A stretch of 64,000 bases of DNA from Stieleria marina. GTDB lineage: Bacteria; Planctomycetota; Planctomycetia; Pirellulales; Pirellulaceae. Position 1 is the stretch's first letter. Every line of letters begins with the position of its first letter. The position numbers and the translations under genes were made by a program. The notes below the pieces were generated by a model. It saw nothing but the letters and a program-made list of their open reading frames with translations. It was not told the DNA's origin and did not search any database. Where the stretch lies: contig CP036526.1 in NCBI GenBank assembly GCA_007741555.1, positions 1 through 64,000 of the forward strand, given 5' to 3'. This document shows positions 35,183 to 43,666 of the stretch, piece by piece.

Positions 35183-36193
35183 TTACAGAGCGTGAAACGA
35201 TCCGATCAAGTTCTCGCCACCAGGAGTAAAAATCGAATCGCGAACGCCCACGTTCGGCGGCAGCCCTTTCAGTTCGATTGTCTTGGCGTCTTGAGTCAGT
35301 TTCAATAATTGTGCGACCGGTCGTCCGCCGTCGATGCCCGTCACCAACACATGGTCTCCATCGGGATGAAAATCGACGGACAGCCCGTGCGCTGTCGGCA
35401 AGACGGCATCGTCGTCTTTGACCAATTTCAGTCGCGTTGGATTGTCCACGTCGACCACGCCGGTTGCCGAGCCGCCCCGTTTCAGTTGTCCGCCGAAGAC
35501 GACCATTCTTTGATCGCCTTTGGCCCAGTTGAAATGATGCACCAGCGTTGTGAAGGGTGATTGTTCCGCCGTGAATACGTCGCGAATCGTTTTGGTTTCA
35601 AAGTCATAGACTCGCAAATGATTCTTCTCGGATTTACTGCCGTCGTCATCCCTGCCGCCAAAGAAGACCAACAACTTTCCATCACGGGACCATCGTGCGC
35701 CCCAGGCACCTTGGTCAGCGATCATGGTCGCGTTGCCACCGTCGGCGTCCATGACCCAAATCGATTGTCCCTTCACGCCGCTGGGTTTGGTGTACCGATT
35801 CACGCGGCTGACGACAAGCTGTTTGCCGTCGGGTGAAAAGCTTGGCATCACACCATCAGAGATATCACAAGCACGACTGCCATCAATGTTCGCCACGATG
35901 ATTCGCGCGTCCTGCCAGTCTCCTGCGGTGGTTGACCAAGCGTCGTAGGCAACCAACGTTCCATCCGCCGAAACATCCGGTGTTCCCTGACGATCATATT
36001 TGTTGCGCAAATCAACATTGTCGATCAAGGGACGAATCGGTGTGCCGTCGGCTTCGCAAAAGTGCAGAATCATCCGACTGCGTTTGGTTTCGTCGACATC
36101 CAAAGCAGGGTCCATGGCGACTGCCACAAGCGATCCGCAAACAGTGCCCACAGCAATCAAAGTGCCCACGGCGATCAAAGCAAAACGGCGCAT
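35183..36193 (-). CDS. TolB-like beta-propeller protein
   Basis: 336 residues with a signal peptide (MRRFALIAVGTLIAVGTVCG...). Repeated PD40-type motifs occur, such as MPSFSPDGKQLVVSRV, WVMDADGGNATMIAD and WGARWSRDGKLLVFFGG. This is the WD40-like propeller of TolB-related proteins. No peptidase or Pal-binding signature is visible, so the role is open. It is convergent with the SHD1 protein gene, whose product also has propeller-like repeats. Confidence 0.82.
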   Translation of the reverse strand: MRRFALIAVGTLIAVGTVCGSLVAVAMDPALDVDETKRSRMILHFCEADGTPIRPLIDNVDLRNKYDRQGTPDVSADGTLVAYDAWSTTAGDWQDARIIVANIDGSRACDISDGVMPSFSPDGKQLVVSRVNRYTKPSGVKGQSIWVMDADGGNATMIADQGAWGARWSRDGKLLVFFGGRDDDGSKSEKNHLRVYDFETKTIRDVFTAEQSPFTTLVHHFNWAKGDQRMVVFGGQLKRGGSATGVVDVDNPTRLKLVKDDDAVLPTAHGLSVDFHPDGDHVLVTGIDGGRPVAQLLKLTQDAKTIELKGLPPNVGVRDSIFTPGGENLIGSFHAL

Positions 36194-36387
36194 AGAATGT
36201 TCCTAGCGAAGAGCGGGCGAAGAGCAGACGAAGAGAGGAGCATTAGTTTAGCGGTTGCCAAACAGGCAGGTGCTTCGTCGACCTCCCTTTCGGAGGCGAG
36301 ACTCTTTAAGAGTTCCGGTTTGCTCCGAACTGGACGGCCCTTTCGATCAGGACCTTCCTTGTCGCCGCCTGGTGCGATGCTGCCAGC

Positions 36388-36657
36388 ATGTTTTTTCCCA
36401 AGCGAAAACGGTCCCGCAAGCGTGACAGCGGGAAGCGCCCCGATGCGATCATCGACGAAATCCGCCAGCAAATCGCGGCGAATCTTGGCATGGATCCCTG
36501 CGATATACGCTATGGAAACCTCGGTCGGTGTGGAAAACTAGGAACGACCGATCCCCATTGGTTGGTCTTCTACCGTGGCCAGTGGCGAGAACTACCTTGG
36601 CATTTCGACGGCCCATTGTTGGTGACCCGACAGCACATTAGCCAGTGGTATGATTGA
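36388..36657 (+). CDS. Small hypothetical protein
   Basis: 89 residues starting with a basic run (MFFPKRKRSRKRDSGKR), then a compact part with a CDIRYGNLGRCG Cys pair and several Trp (HWLVFYRGQWRELPWHFDG). The balanced composition of the second half and absence of better overlapping frames favour a real gene. Family unknown. Confidence 0.55.
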   Translation: MFFPKRKRSRKRDSGKRPDAIIDEIRQQIAANLGMDPCDIRYGNLGRCGKLGTTDPHWLVFYRGQWRELPWHFDGPLLVTRQHISQWYD

Positions 36658-36708
36658 ACAAGCTACGTCGACAAAACAAAACCCACTCAATCGATTCATA
36701 CGAGAACA

Positions 36709-37245
36709 TTGGTGACAACTTGGATCGCATTTTTTCGAGGAATCAACGTTGGCGGGAATAACCTGTTGCCAATGGCGAAACTACGAGTGGATCTCGAGCA
36801 ATTGAAGTTAAAGAACGTTCGGACTTACATTCAAAGCGGTAATGTGATTTTCGATTCGCCCATCAAGACCGCGGCCACGTTGGCCAAGAAGATAGCAGCG
36901 CAAGTCGAAACGGAGCATGGATTCCGGCCACCTGTTTTTGTTCTCAAACGTGACGAGTTGCAAGAGACAATCCAGTCAAATCCTTTTCCGCACGCAGTTG
37001 CCGATCCCAAAACGCTCCACGTTTTCTTTCTTGGCAGCCAACCGGCGAAACCCAACCTCCCAGCGATCGAAGCCGCGAAAAAACCGACCGAACAATACGA
37101 ATTAGCAGACCGCGTTTTCTATCTGCATGCGCCTGACGGCATCGGGCGTTCCAAACTTGCCGCGAACGTCGAAAAGTATCTTGGTGTCGTAGCGACAGCA
37201 CGAAACTATCGCACGATCGACAAATTGTTATTGATGGTCACGTAA
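36709..37245 (+). CDS. DUF1697 family protein
   Basis: 178 residues with the full DUF1697 pattern: WIAFFRGINVGGNNLLPMAK, then NVRTYIQSGNVIFDSP, a mid-protein HVFFLGSQPAKP, and a closing ATARNYRTIDKLL. The start is TTG 36709 or, one codon on, GTG 36712. Function of the family is not established. Confidence 0.9.
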   Translation: MVTTWIAFFRGINVGGNNLLPMAKLRVDLEQLKLKNVRTYIQSGNVIFDSPIKTAATLAKKIAAQVETEHGFRPPVFVLKRDELQETIQSNPFPHAVADPKTLHVFFLGSQPAKPNLPAIEAAKKPTEQYELADRVFYLHAPDGIGRSKLAANVEKYLGVVATARNYRTIDKLLLMVT

Positions 37246-37304
37246 ACACAAAAACGTAACCCAGCGAAGACGATTACCTAGATTCCACGAGCGATTGTGA
37301 ATCG

Positions 37305-37793
37305 ATGAATCCCTACGATCCTCCTCAAGCTATTGATAACGAAGGCCCCCACGTCGACGTGGTTCAATCCGAAGGAAACTTCAGGGTTTTCGCCGCTGGC
37401 GTCGCGATGGTCGTCGTCGGCGCGGGGCTGATACTGTTTCGCCACCTCGCCCACTCGTTCTCGGGCGGCAGGCAGTCACCACCGATGGAGCAAGACTGGC
37501 TCTACTATTTCGTCGCGATCGGAGTGTTACTAACCCACTTCGGCGGAAAAGTACGCCGCCGCAGCCGAGAACGAAAAGTCATTCTTTCGCCCAACAACAC
37601 GACCGGCCAATTCCGCGAACGGGCATCGCCTAAATTGACCATCGTCGTCAGTGCGAACAGGCTAATTACCGCCCAAAGAAAGGGAAACATAGACGGGAAA
37701 ACACGATGCAAATTAAGAGTGGTGATTCGAATCACCCCCAAGTTCACAGACCGCCGAACTAATGCAGTTGCGGTCATTGTTGGGCGATGCTGA
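37305..37793 (+). CDS. Small membrane protein of the MNPYDPP type
   Basis: 162 residues beginning MNPYDPPQA, a start often seen in short planctomycete membrane proteins. One membrane helix (VFAAGVAMVVVGAGLILF) and a second hydrophobic segment (YYFVAIGVLLTHFGG) occupy about 42-85. The C-terminal half is basic and less convincing, and a competing hydrophobic frame exists on the opposite strand there, so the true end may differ. Confidence 0.5.
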   Translation: MNPYDPPQAIDNEGPHVDVVQSEGNFRVFAAGVAMVVVGAGLILFRHLAHSFSGGRQSPPMEQDWLYYFVAIGVLLTHFGGKVRRRSRERKVILSPNNTTGQFRERASPKLTIVVSANRLITAQRKGNIDGKTRCKLRVVIRITPKFTDRRTNAVAVIVGRC

Positions 37794-37857
37794 CCGTAGT
37801 GAACTGCAGTCGTTGGTTCGCGGTCTGATCTGATAACAGTCCAACGACATTCTCTGT

Positions 37858-38367
37858 TTACTTAAACGTCGCCAGAGGATGGTTGCGGCAATCGATGTTG
37901 CCGGGCCTTGCATCCCAATAAAAGATTCCAAACTGCTCAAGCGACGAAACGGCTGAGTCCACCAAGTCCCAATTGCCTTCGAACATTTCGGTTCGCTCTT
38001 GTTCGTAGTACTCCATCACGGAGTCGTCGAAATCTGGGCGACAATTGATGTAGGCTTTACCAAAATCGAGTATGAAGGGCGGGGCCACAATCGTCATTTC
38101 GACAATCAAAAGTTCCCGATCACTTCCGATTAAGTGGGGAATTGTGAATCCATCGATCTCAAACACCCCATGTTCCGCGAGGATTTCGTAACATCCCAGT
38201 TCAGAATTGAAGTTTTGCTCCCGATCAAATACCTTAATGGCCGTCTTGTTGGTTGTTGGCCACACCGATCCCTCTTGGCCTGTGCCCAGCAAGTTGTCAA
38301 AATCGGGTCTCGAGTCGCGTTTTTCACAATACTCCGACGCTCGCTCCTCTGGTGTCAATTCATTCAT
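37858..38367 (-). CDS. Minimal kinase-like protein
   Basis: 169 residues resembling a stripped-down protein-kinase/APH fold. The Gly-rich loop LGTGQEGSVW and the ATP-contacting Lys in TAIKVFDRE are visible, followed by ELLIVEMTIVAPPFI (hinge) and a catalytic-loop-like FYWDARPGNID (Asp...Asn). The protein stops about 10 residues later, so a DFG-type metal motif is missing. It may be truncated, a pseudokinase, or a compact family. Its ATG (38367-38365) overlaps the ATG of the divergent plus-strand gene. Confidence 0.65.
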   Translation of the reverse strand: MNELTPEERASEYCEKRDSRPDFDNLLGTGQEGSVWPTTNKTAIKVFDREQNFNSELGCYEILAEHGVFEIDGFTIPHLIGSDRELLIVEMTIVAPPFILDFGKAYINCRPDFDDSVMEYYEQERTEMFEGNWDLVDSAVSSLEQFGIFYWDARPGNIDCRNHPLATFK

Positions 38368-38611
38368 GGCTAGAAAACGTAGTCCCTACTCTGCTCAAGT
38401 CGTGTTGAAGCTATTTATAGCCGGACAAGTATTCTCGCTTTCACAAGTCGGTCCTGACTTCGTGGTCTTGCGTGATGTTCCCACTCAGGCGAGAGGAGCA
38501 GCCAAAAATGGGCGCATCGATGTAATCGTCGATGACCGGGTTACCTCAAGCGAGGTGTTTCTCTTCCCTCATGGCATAGTGGCAGATTCGAAGATGGTAC
38601 GCTACTTCTAA
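38366..38611 (+). CDS. Small hypothetical protein divergent from the kinase-like gene
   Basis: 81 residues from ATG 38366: MARKRSPYSAQVVLKLFIAG, then SLSQVGPDFVVLRD and a closing FLFPHGIVADSKMVRYF. The alternating hydrophobic pattern looks like a small beta-rich domain, and similar short proteins occur in planctomycetes as I recall. Its start codon overlaps the minus-strand kinase-like start, so each promoter must lie inside the other gene. Moderate confidence only. Confidence 0.5.
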   Translation: MARKRSPYSAQVVLKLFIAGQVFSLSQVGPDFVVLRDVPTQARGAAKNGRIDVIVDDRVTSSEVFLFPHGIVADSKMVRYF

Positions 38612-38891
38612 CACAGTCGTGTTCCATTCACTCGTCGCATAGTTACGAATTGGCGGTTGCGGCGACGATGTTTCAATCAGGAAATAGCGTGAATCGGGTT
38701 GCTTGACGCACGCTTGGTGCCAGCCTAGCTCGATTTTTCTGGAACCATGGCATTCGGCGTGGCGAATGCACCCGCGAAGCATTACGGACAGTGCGACGCT
38801 CTCAAACACGTTTTGGTTTGGGGCATTTAAAAACGACTTGTCGCTGACGCACCGTTCAACCTGGTAGCCAGAAGCAAAAAGAAAAACCCAG

Positions 38892-38977
38892 TGCCCGGGG
38901 CGGGACTTGAACCCGCATAGCCTTTACAAGCCGGGGGATTTTAAATCCCCTGTGTCTGCCAATTCCACCACCCGGGC
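38892..38977 (-). tRNA. tRNA-Leu (anticodon TAA)
   Basis: 86-nt class II tRNA. The 7-bp acceptor GCCCGGG/CCCGGGC with discriminator A, D-arm TGGTGGAATTGGCAGACAC, anticodon loop TTTAAAA (anticodon TAA), a long variable arm, and GGTTCAAGTCC in the T-arm are all present. CCA is not encoded. It stands alone upstream of rsmH on the same strand. Confidence 0.95.
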
Positions 38978-39174
38978 GTGGGTGTAAGTCGTTTCTTGAA
39001 AGCAACCTGTCGGACACTTGCTGTGGCGTTTCGGTTCGCCAATGCCGTGTCGCTTGGATTGTGACTTGCGTCGTCAGGGAAATGATACCTACCGATTCAC
39101 GCGGTTTGAAGCCGAGTGGTTTGGGAATGGATGAAACCCAGTTCCGGGTAAGTTGTCGACTTTCATGGGGTTTT

Positions 39175-40245
39175 CTAAGTCGAACGGATCGCCCATCGCA
39201 ATTTGGCAGAGGCGGCTCTTGAATTTTGACTGATTTCTTTGGGCGTTGGGCGGATCACATCGCCCGCGACGGCTTGATAAATTCCGCTGCGAAATCCGTC
39301 TCGGAAGTGATGTTTGACTCGGCGGTCTTCGCCAGAGTGGAAACTCAATATCGCAACTCGGCCGCCAGGGCGAAGGCAGGCGGGAATCTGTGCAAGGAAT
39401 GAATCGAGCGCGCTGAACTCATTGTTCACCGCGATCCGGATCGCTTGAAACGTCCTTGCGATAGTCGAGTTGAGAGTTTTGTCCGACACGCCTGGTGGTG
39501 AGACCGATTGAATGATGCGGCGAAGTTGTTTGGTGGTTTCAATGGGTGCCTGCTCGCGAGCTGCAAAAATTGCCTCCGCGATGCCCACCGCGTTGGGCTC
39601 GTCACCGCCGTCGATCAGCACGCGGGTGAGCTTGTCGACGGAACTGCATCGGGCGATCCACTTACTTGCCGAAGCACCGCGACTGGCATCCATTCGCATG
39701 TCCAGCGGGCCATCGTGTTTGTAAGTAAATCCACGCTCTGGATCGTCGATCTGCATCGACGAGAGACCTAGATCGGCGAGCAGAAAATCAAGCCCGTCGG
39801 TCCACGCCAGTTGCCCCATCACCTTTGCCAACCCGGCGTAGTTGCTTTTGACCACGGTGAGCGATTGTTCGCTGTGCCCTAGCGCGCGAAGCCGCTCTTC
39901 AGACTTTGACAATTGGTCTGCATCAACGTCCAACGCAAGTAGTTGTCCGGTCCCTTGCATTTGATTGAGCAAAGCTTCGCTGTGACCGCCGTAACCAAAC
40001 GTGACATCGGCTCCGCGTTCACCGGGTTGCGGCACCAGATGATCCAGAACTTCCTGGACAAGAATGGGACGATGCTGCCCGGCAGGGGTTTTGCCGGCGG
40101 CAAGCAGCTTGGCGATCATCGCCGGATCTTGGTCAGGCCCGTGTTCTTTGTACTTCTGATCAAAACGCCGCGGGTTCTTTCCCGAATACCGGACACGGCG
40201 TTGATGAGTTGAAGGAGTCTCGGGCGATTCACTGGAATCGGGCAT
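39175..40245 (-). CDS. rsmH: 16S rRNA (cytosine(1402)-N(4))-methyltransferase RsmH
   Basis: 356 residues. The SAM-binding start GADVTFGYGGHSEALL and DFLLADLGLSSMQIDDPERG (catalytic region) are diagnostic, and RVAILSFHSGEDRRVKH matches the C-terminal conserved block. A basic N-terminal extension of about 45 residues precedes the usual start, which is longer than E. coli RsmH. The dcw genes that often follow rsmH are not next to it here; a dehydrogenase gene is divergent. Confidence 0.95.
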   Translation of the reverse strand: MPDSSESPETPSTHQRRVRYSGKNPRRFDQKYKEHGPDQDPAMIAKLLAAGKTPAGQHRPILVQEVLDHLVPQPGERGADVTFGYGGHSEALLNQMQGTGQLLALDVDADQLSKSEERLRALGHSEQSLTVVKSNYAGLAKVMGQLAWTDGLDFLLADLGLSSMQIDDPERGFTYKHDGPLDMRMDASRGASASKWIARCSSVDKLTRVLIDGGDEPNAVGIAEAIFAAREQAPIETTKQLRRIIQSVSPPGVSDKTLNSTIARTFQAIRIAVNNEFSALDSFLAQIPACLRPGGRVAILSFHSGEDRRVKHHFRDGFRSGIYQAVAGDVIRPTPKEISQNSRAASAKLRWAIRST

Positions 40246-40450
40246 AAAAGGATATCGCTCAGGTTGTGTCTGATTGTGAGTCTTCAGGCGTTGAAGTTTC
40301 TCGTCTTGGATTGTGCTTCATCGTAGCAGGCACGGAGCGATCGGATCGGCTAGTGCAGCAGCCGCACAGGTCGGCGCGTCGCTAGACAGTAAGATGGTGC
40401 ATCCACGAATGTCACAAATCCTAGTCGTCATCGTCACTTGGAAAGAAAAC

Positions 40451-41833
40451 ATGACTGATCTGAAATCAATGAATCGCCGCCGGATGTTACGAACCACTTT
40501 GGCATGGGGTGGTGCGGCGGTATTCGCGTCGCGAACAGATCGTGCTCAGGGCTTCATGGCGGCAAACGATCGCCCTCAGGTTGCGGCGGTCGGTACCGGA
40601 AGTCGTTGGTGCCAGAAGGCCACGGGCATTGACCGCCCCTATGGCTCCGCACCAGACATGCGGAAGTACGGTGACTACGTTGTCGTGTGTGATGCTGATG
40701 AAAACCGACGAAGCCTCGCGTCGATGCTTACAAAGGGGTGGACCGGCACGGCCGCCGACAGCGTCGCAGATTATCGAGCGATCCTAGACCGCGATGATAT
40801 CGACATCGTGCACATTTCGACGCCTGACCACTGGCATGCCAAGATCGCGATTGAGGCGATGTTGGCAGGCAAAGATGTTTACTGCGAAAAGCCGATGACG
40901 CTCACGATCGACGAAGGCAAAAAGATGGTCGATGTGTGTCGCCAAACCGAACGCATTGTTCAAATTGGAACCCAACAACGCAGTAATCCGAAATTCATTC
41001 AAGCGTTGGCGTTGATCCCTGACGGTCGAATTGGAACGCTGCAAAAAGCCACTTGCAGCGTCGGCGGCGCACCGACCAGTCCGATGCTACCCAAGGCTGA
41101 TGTGCCGCAGGGATTGGACTGGGATAAGTGGCAAGGGCCTGTTCCCGGTTCCGATTTTCGATCGCTGGCTGGCAACAAAAACGAGACAAGCAGCTGGTCG
41201 CGCGGTCACTACGAATTTCGCTGGTGGTATGAATACTCTGGCGGCAAGCTAACCGACTGGGGTGCGCATCACGTTGACATCGCCACGTGGGGGCTAGGCA
41301 ATACAAAGATGGGACCGATTTCTGTTAACCCGATATCTGTCAAGCATCCCGTTTCTTTCAAGGATGGTTATCCCACTGACAACACGCAGTACAACACCGC
41401 CACCGAGTTTCAGATTCAAGCGACGTTTGATGATGGTATCGAGCTGGAAATTCGGCACGACGGCGACAATGGCATTCTGTTTGAAGGCAGCGATGGCCGA
41501 ATTTTTGTGAACCGTGGTCGGCTGACCGGCAAAGCTGTCGAAGATCTGAAATCAAATCCATTGCCGGATCGTGCGTTGGAGAAGGTTTACAAAAACCGTC
41601 CGCTCGTCGATCACTTTCGGAATTTCTTCGAGGCGGCTACCGATCGCAAAGAACCGATTTCGGATGTCTTTAGCCATCACCGTGCGCTGTCGACTTGTCA
41701 TTTGGCCGGTATCGCCGCGCGTTTGGGACGTGAGATCAAATGGGATCCAAAAAAGGAACAGGTTGTCGGCGATGATCAAGCTCAGTCGTTCATCGCCCGT
41801 GACTACCGCGACGGTTTTGAGATCGAAACGTAG
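40451..41833 (+). CDS. Tat-exported Gfo/Idh/MocA-family oxidoreductase
   Basis: 460 residues from ATG 40451. A twin-arginine signal (NRRRMLRTTLAWGGAAVFAS) precedes the Rossmann domain (VAAVGTGSRW). The dehydrogenase motif KDVYCEKPMTLTIDEGK and a C-terminal-domain WGAHHVDIATWGLG follow. This planctomycete-expanded subfamily is thought to act on periplasmic sugars with a tightly bound cofactor. It differs from the cytosolic relative at 26.1 kb. Confidence 0.92.
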   Translation: MTDLKSMNRRRMLRTTLAWGGAAVFASRTDRAQGFMAANDRPQVAAVGTGSRWCQKATGIDRPYGSAPDMRKYGDYVVVCDADENRRSLASMLTKGWTGTAADSVADYRAILDRDDIDIVHISTPDHWHAKIAIEAMLAGKDVYCEKPMTLTIDEGKKMVDVCRQTERIVQIGTQQRSNPKFIQALALIPDGRIGTLQKATCSVGGAPTSPMLPKADVPQGLDWDKWQGPVPGSDFRSLAGNKNETSSWSRGHYEFRWWYEYSGGKLTDWGAHHVDIATWGLGNTKMGPISVNPISVKHPVSFKDGYPTDNTQYNTATEFQIQATFDDGIELEIRHDGDNGILFEGSDGRIFVNRGRLTGKAVEDLKSNPLPDRALEKVYKNRPLVDHFRNFFEAATDRKEPISDVFSHHRALSTCHLAGIAARLGREIKWDPKKEQVVGDDQAQSFIARDYRDGFEIET

Positions 41834-42284
41834 CACATGTGGTCAGCGTCTCTACCGTGGACAAAAGCTATGACTTGTTTTCTACATTGTTCTGACAATT
41901 GCTCGCAGCTTCGCTGTGATAATTCGATGCGCAACATTCGATGACTCATGGTGATGGAGCATGTCTCTTTATTCGCAATTCCGCTTTCGCAGTCTCTTTG
42001 TGCGATCGGGTTGGTTCTGACAGGTATGGCTTGGCCGGCAACGTCTCGGGCGGGCTGCGCAGCGATCCGGCGATGCGATGTGCCGTCACATGTTCGGTGG
42101 ATGATTCGGTCGTATTCGATCGCGCAGTGCGGTCTGGTTTCGCGTTGTCCATTTGGTTTTGTCGCCGTAGTAGTGGGGATGGACGAAAGAAGCAAATTAG
42201 GTGGCGTCGGTTTGGATCAGTTCGCCAATCAGTCTTTGGGTTGCCGAGACCGCGGTCAAGAAACGAGAGGCTCAGACACAATCG
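41834..42284. other. Region upstream of the efflux pseudogene, probably its decayed 5' part
   Basis: No intact gene. Overlapping hydrophobic frames (around 41948-42100) could be the remnant of a lipoprotein signal and N-terminal helical part of the outer-membrane factor whose C-terminal part follows, but no frame aligns cleanly. Confidence 0.3.
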
Positions 42285-43497
42285 TCACCTTTGAACAATT
42301 GCCGGTGTATGTCGACCGAACCAGTCGCAAGATCCTGATTCACGTTGATGAACGATGGCAATCTTTTTCCACAAGGCCAAGAAGTGTTCACTGAGTATCA
42401 ACGCATTCAGTTTGGCGACAACGGCAATACGATCGGGGTGACCGGATTGGGCAATTCGTTCAGTCTTTATCGAGCAGGATTCAACGCCAGCTGGGAAGTC
42501 GATTGTTGGAGCCGTTTGCGACGTGTGGTCGAATCGTCCGAAGCAAATTTGGGTGTGTCGATCGAAGACGAAAGAGATATTCGACTTTGCCTGACAGCCG
42601 AAGTCGTCGCCGCCTACACCGAGTTCGCGTTTTCCGGAATCGCATCCAAGTCGCGTTTGAAAATGCAAAGGCACAACAAGAACTGCTGCAGATCGCAGAA
42701 TCTAGATTCGCCAGCGGAGATACACCGAAACTGGATGTCTCCCAAGCTCGTGCCAACTTGGCCAACACTCACGCCGCCATTCCTCCGCTACACAACGGGC
42801 TCAATCAAGCGAACAACCGGCTTTCCTTGCTGATTGGTGCGACGCTACAACAATTCGATGCGACGTCGACCTACGGTTTCGTTCCTTCCCCGCAGGCGCA
42901 GTCGTCGCGGGCATGCCACGCGACCTGCTGCGTCGTCTCCCTGATATCCGCCGCGCGGAGCGCGAAGTCGCCGCGCAGATCGCTTTGATCGGTGTTGCCA
43001 AAGCGGAGTTATTTCCCACGTTTTCATTGAAGGGGACCATCAACTGGGAGTCGTTCGAGCTGGATAACTTGATCGAATCTGGCAGCAATGCGGGTGCGAT
43101 TGTCCCTGGTTTTCGCTGGAATATTTTGAACTATGGGCGCCTGACCAATAACGTGAAAGTGCAGGAGACGAGGCTGAAACAGACACTCGTTAACTACCGA
43201 CACTCGGTCTTGGCTGCGAACACCGAGGCGGCAGATGCGATGTCAGCCTTCGCGAAAAAGCAGGAACAGATTAGCTATTTGAAACAGACGGTTGAAAGCA
43301 GCAGGGAAGCGGTCATGTTGGCGACCAAGCAATACGAAAAAGGCAAAGTGCGATTAGATCGCGTCACCGATCTGCGGACAGACTTGATCCAGCAGACCGA
43401 CGCACTCGTGTTGGCAGCGGGCGAAGCGTCACTTGCATTGATCCGTTTGTACAAAACGATGGGCGGCGGATGGACCATGCCGCGTCAGTCCGCCTAG
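42285..43497 (+). pseudogene. RND-efflux outer-membrane factor (NodT/OprM type), frameshifted
   Basis: Three plus-strand frames hold consecutive parts of one TolC-like protein. Frame 1 (to about 42640) has LFPQGQEVFTEYQ and FNASWEVDCWSRLRR. Frame 2 (about 42640-42900) has AQQELLQIAESRFASGDTPK and NRLSLLIG. Frame 3 (42913-43497) has MPRDLLRRLPDIRRAEREVA and VPGFRWNILNYGR. At least two frameshifts separate them and the 5' end is unreadable. No RND pump or adaptor gene is adjacent. If the sequence is correct, this is a dead gene. Confidence 0.82.
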
Positions 43498-43666
43498 CGA
43501 AGTCGAAACGTTTGGCTGAAGTAAAAAGCGTGCTGTCCGGCGCGACGCGCAGAAGCAATGTTGCTGAACGCAGAGGGATTGCGATCACAATATGGGACGA
43601 CTTCGATTTCAAAATCGATTTCTCGCTTTTGCCCCGTGTCGATTTAAGAACGGACCGCTGCCTGGG

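Noticed and set aside
37505-37777. Hydrophobic minus-strand frame opposite the MNPYDPP gene
   Set aside because: It has a membrane-like stretch (LWAVISLFALTTMVN), but the plus frame has a planctomycete-typical start and earlier helices. Left as an uncertainty on the plus gene's C-terminus.
38546-38809. Minus-strand frame after the 81-residue hypothetical gene
   Set aside because: Composition random-like, no start signal, overlaps the better plus-strand frame.
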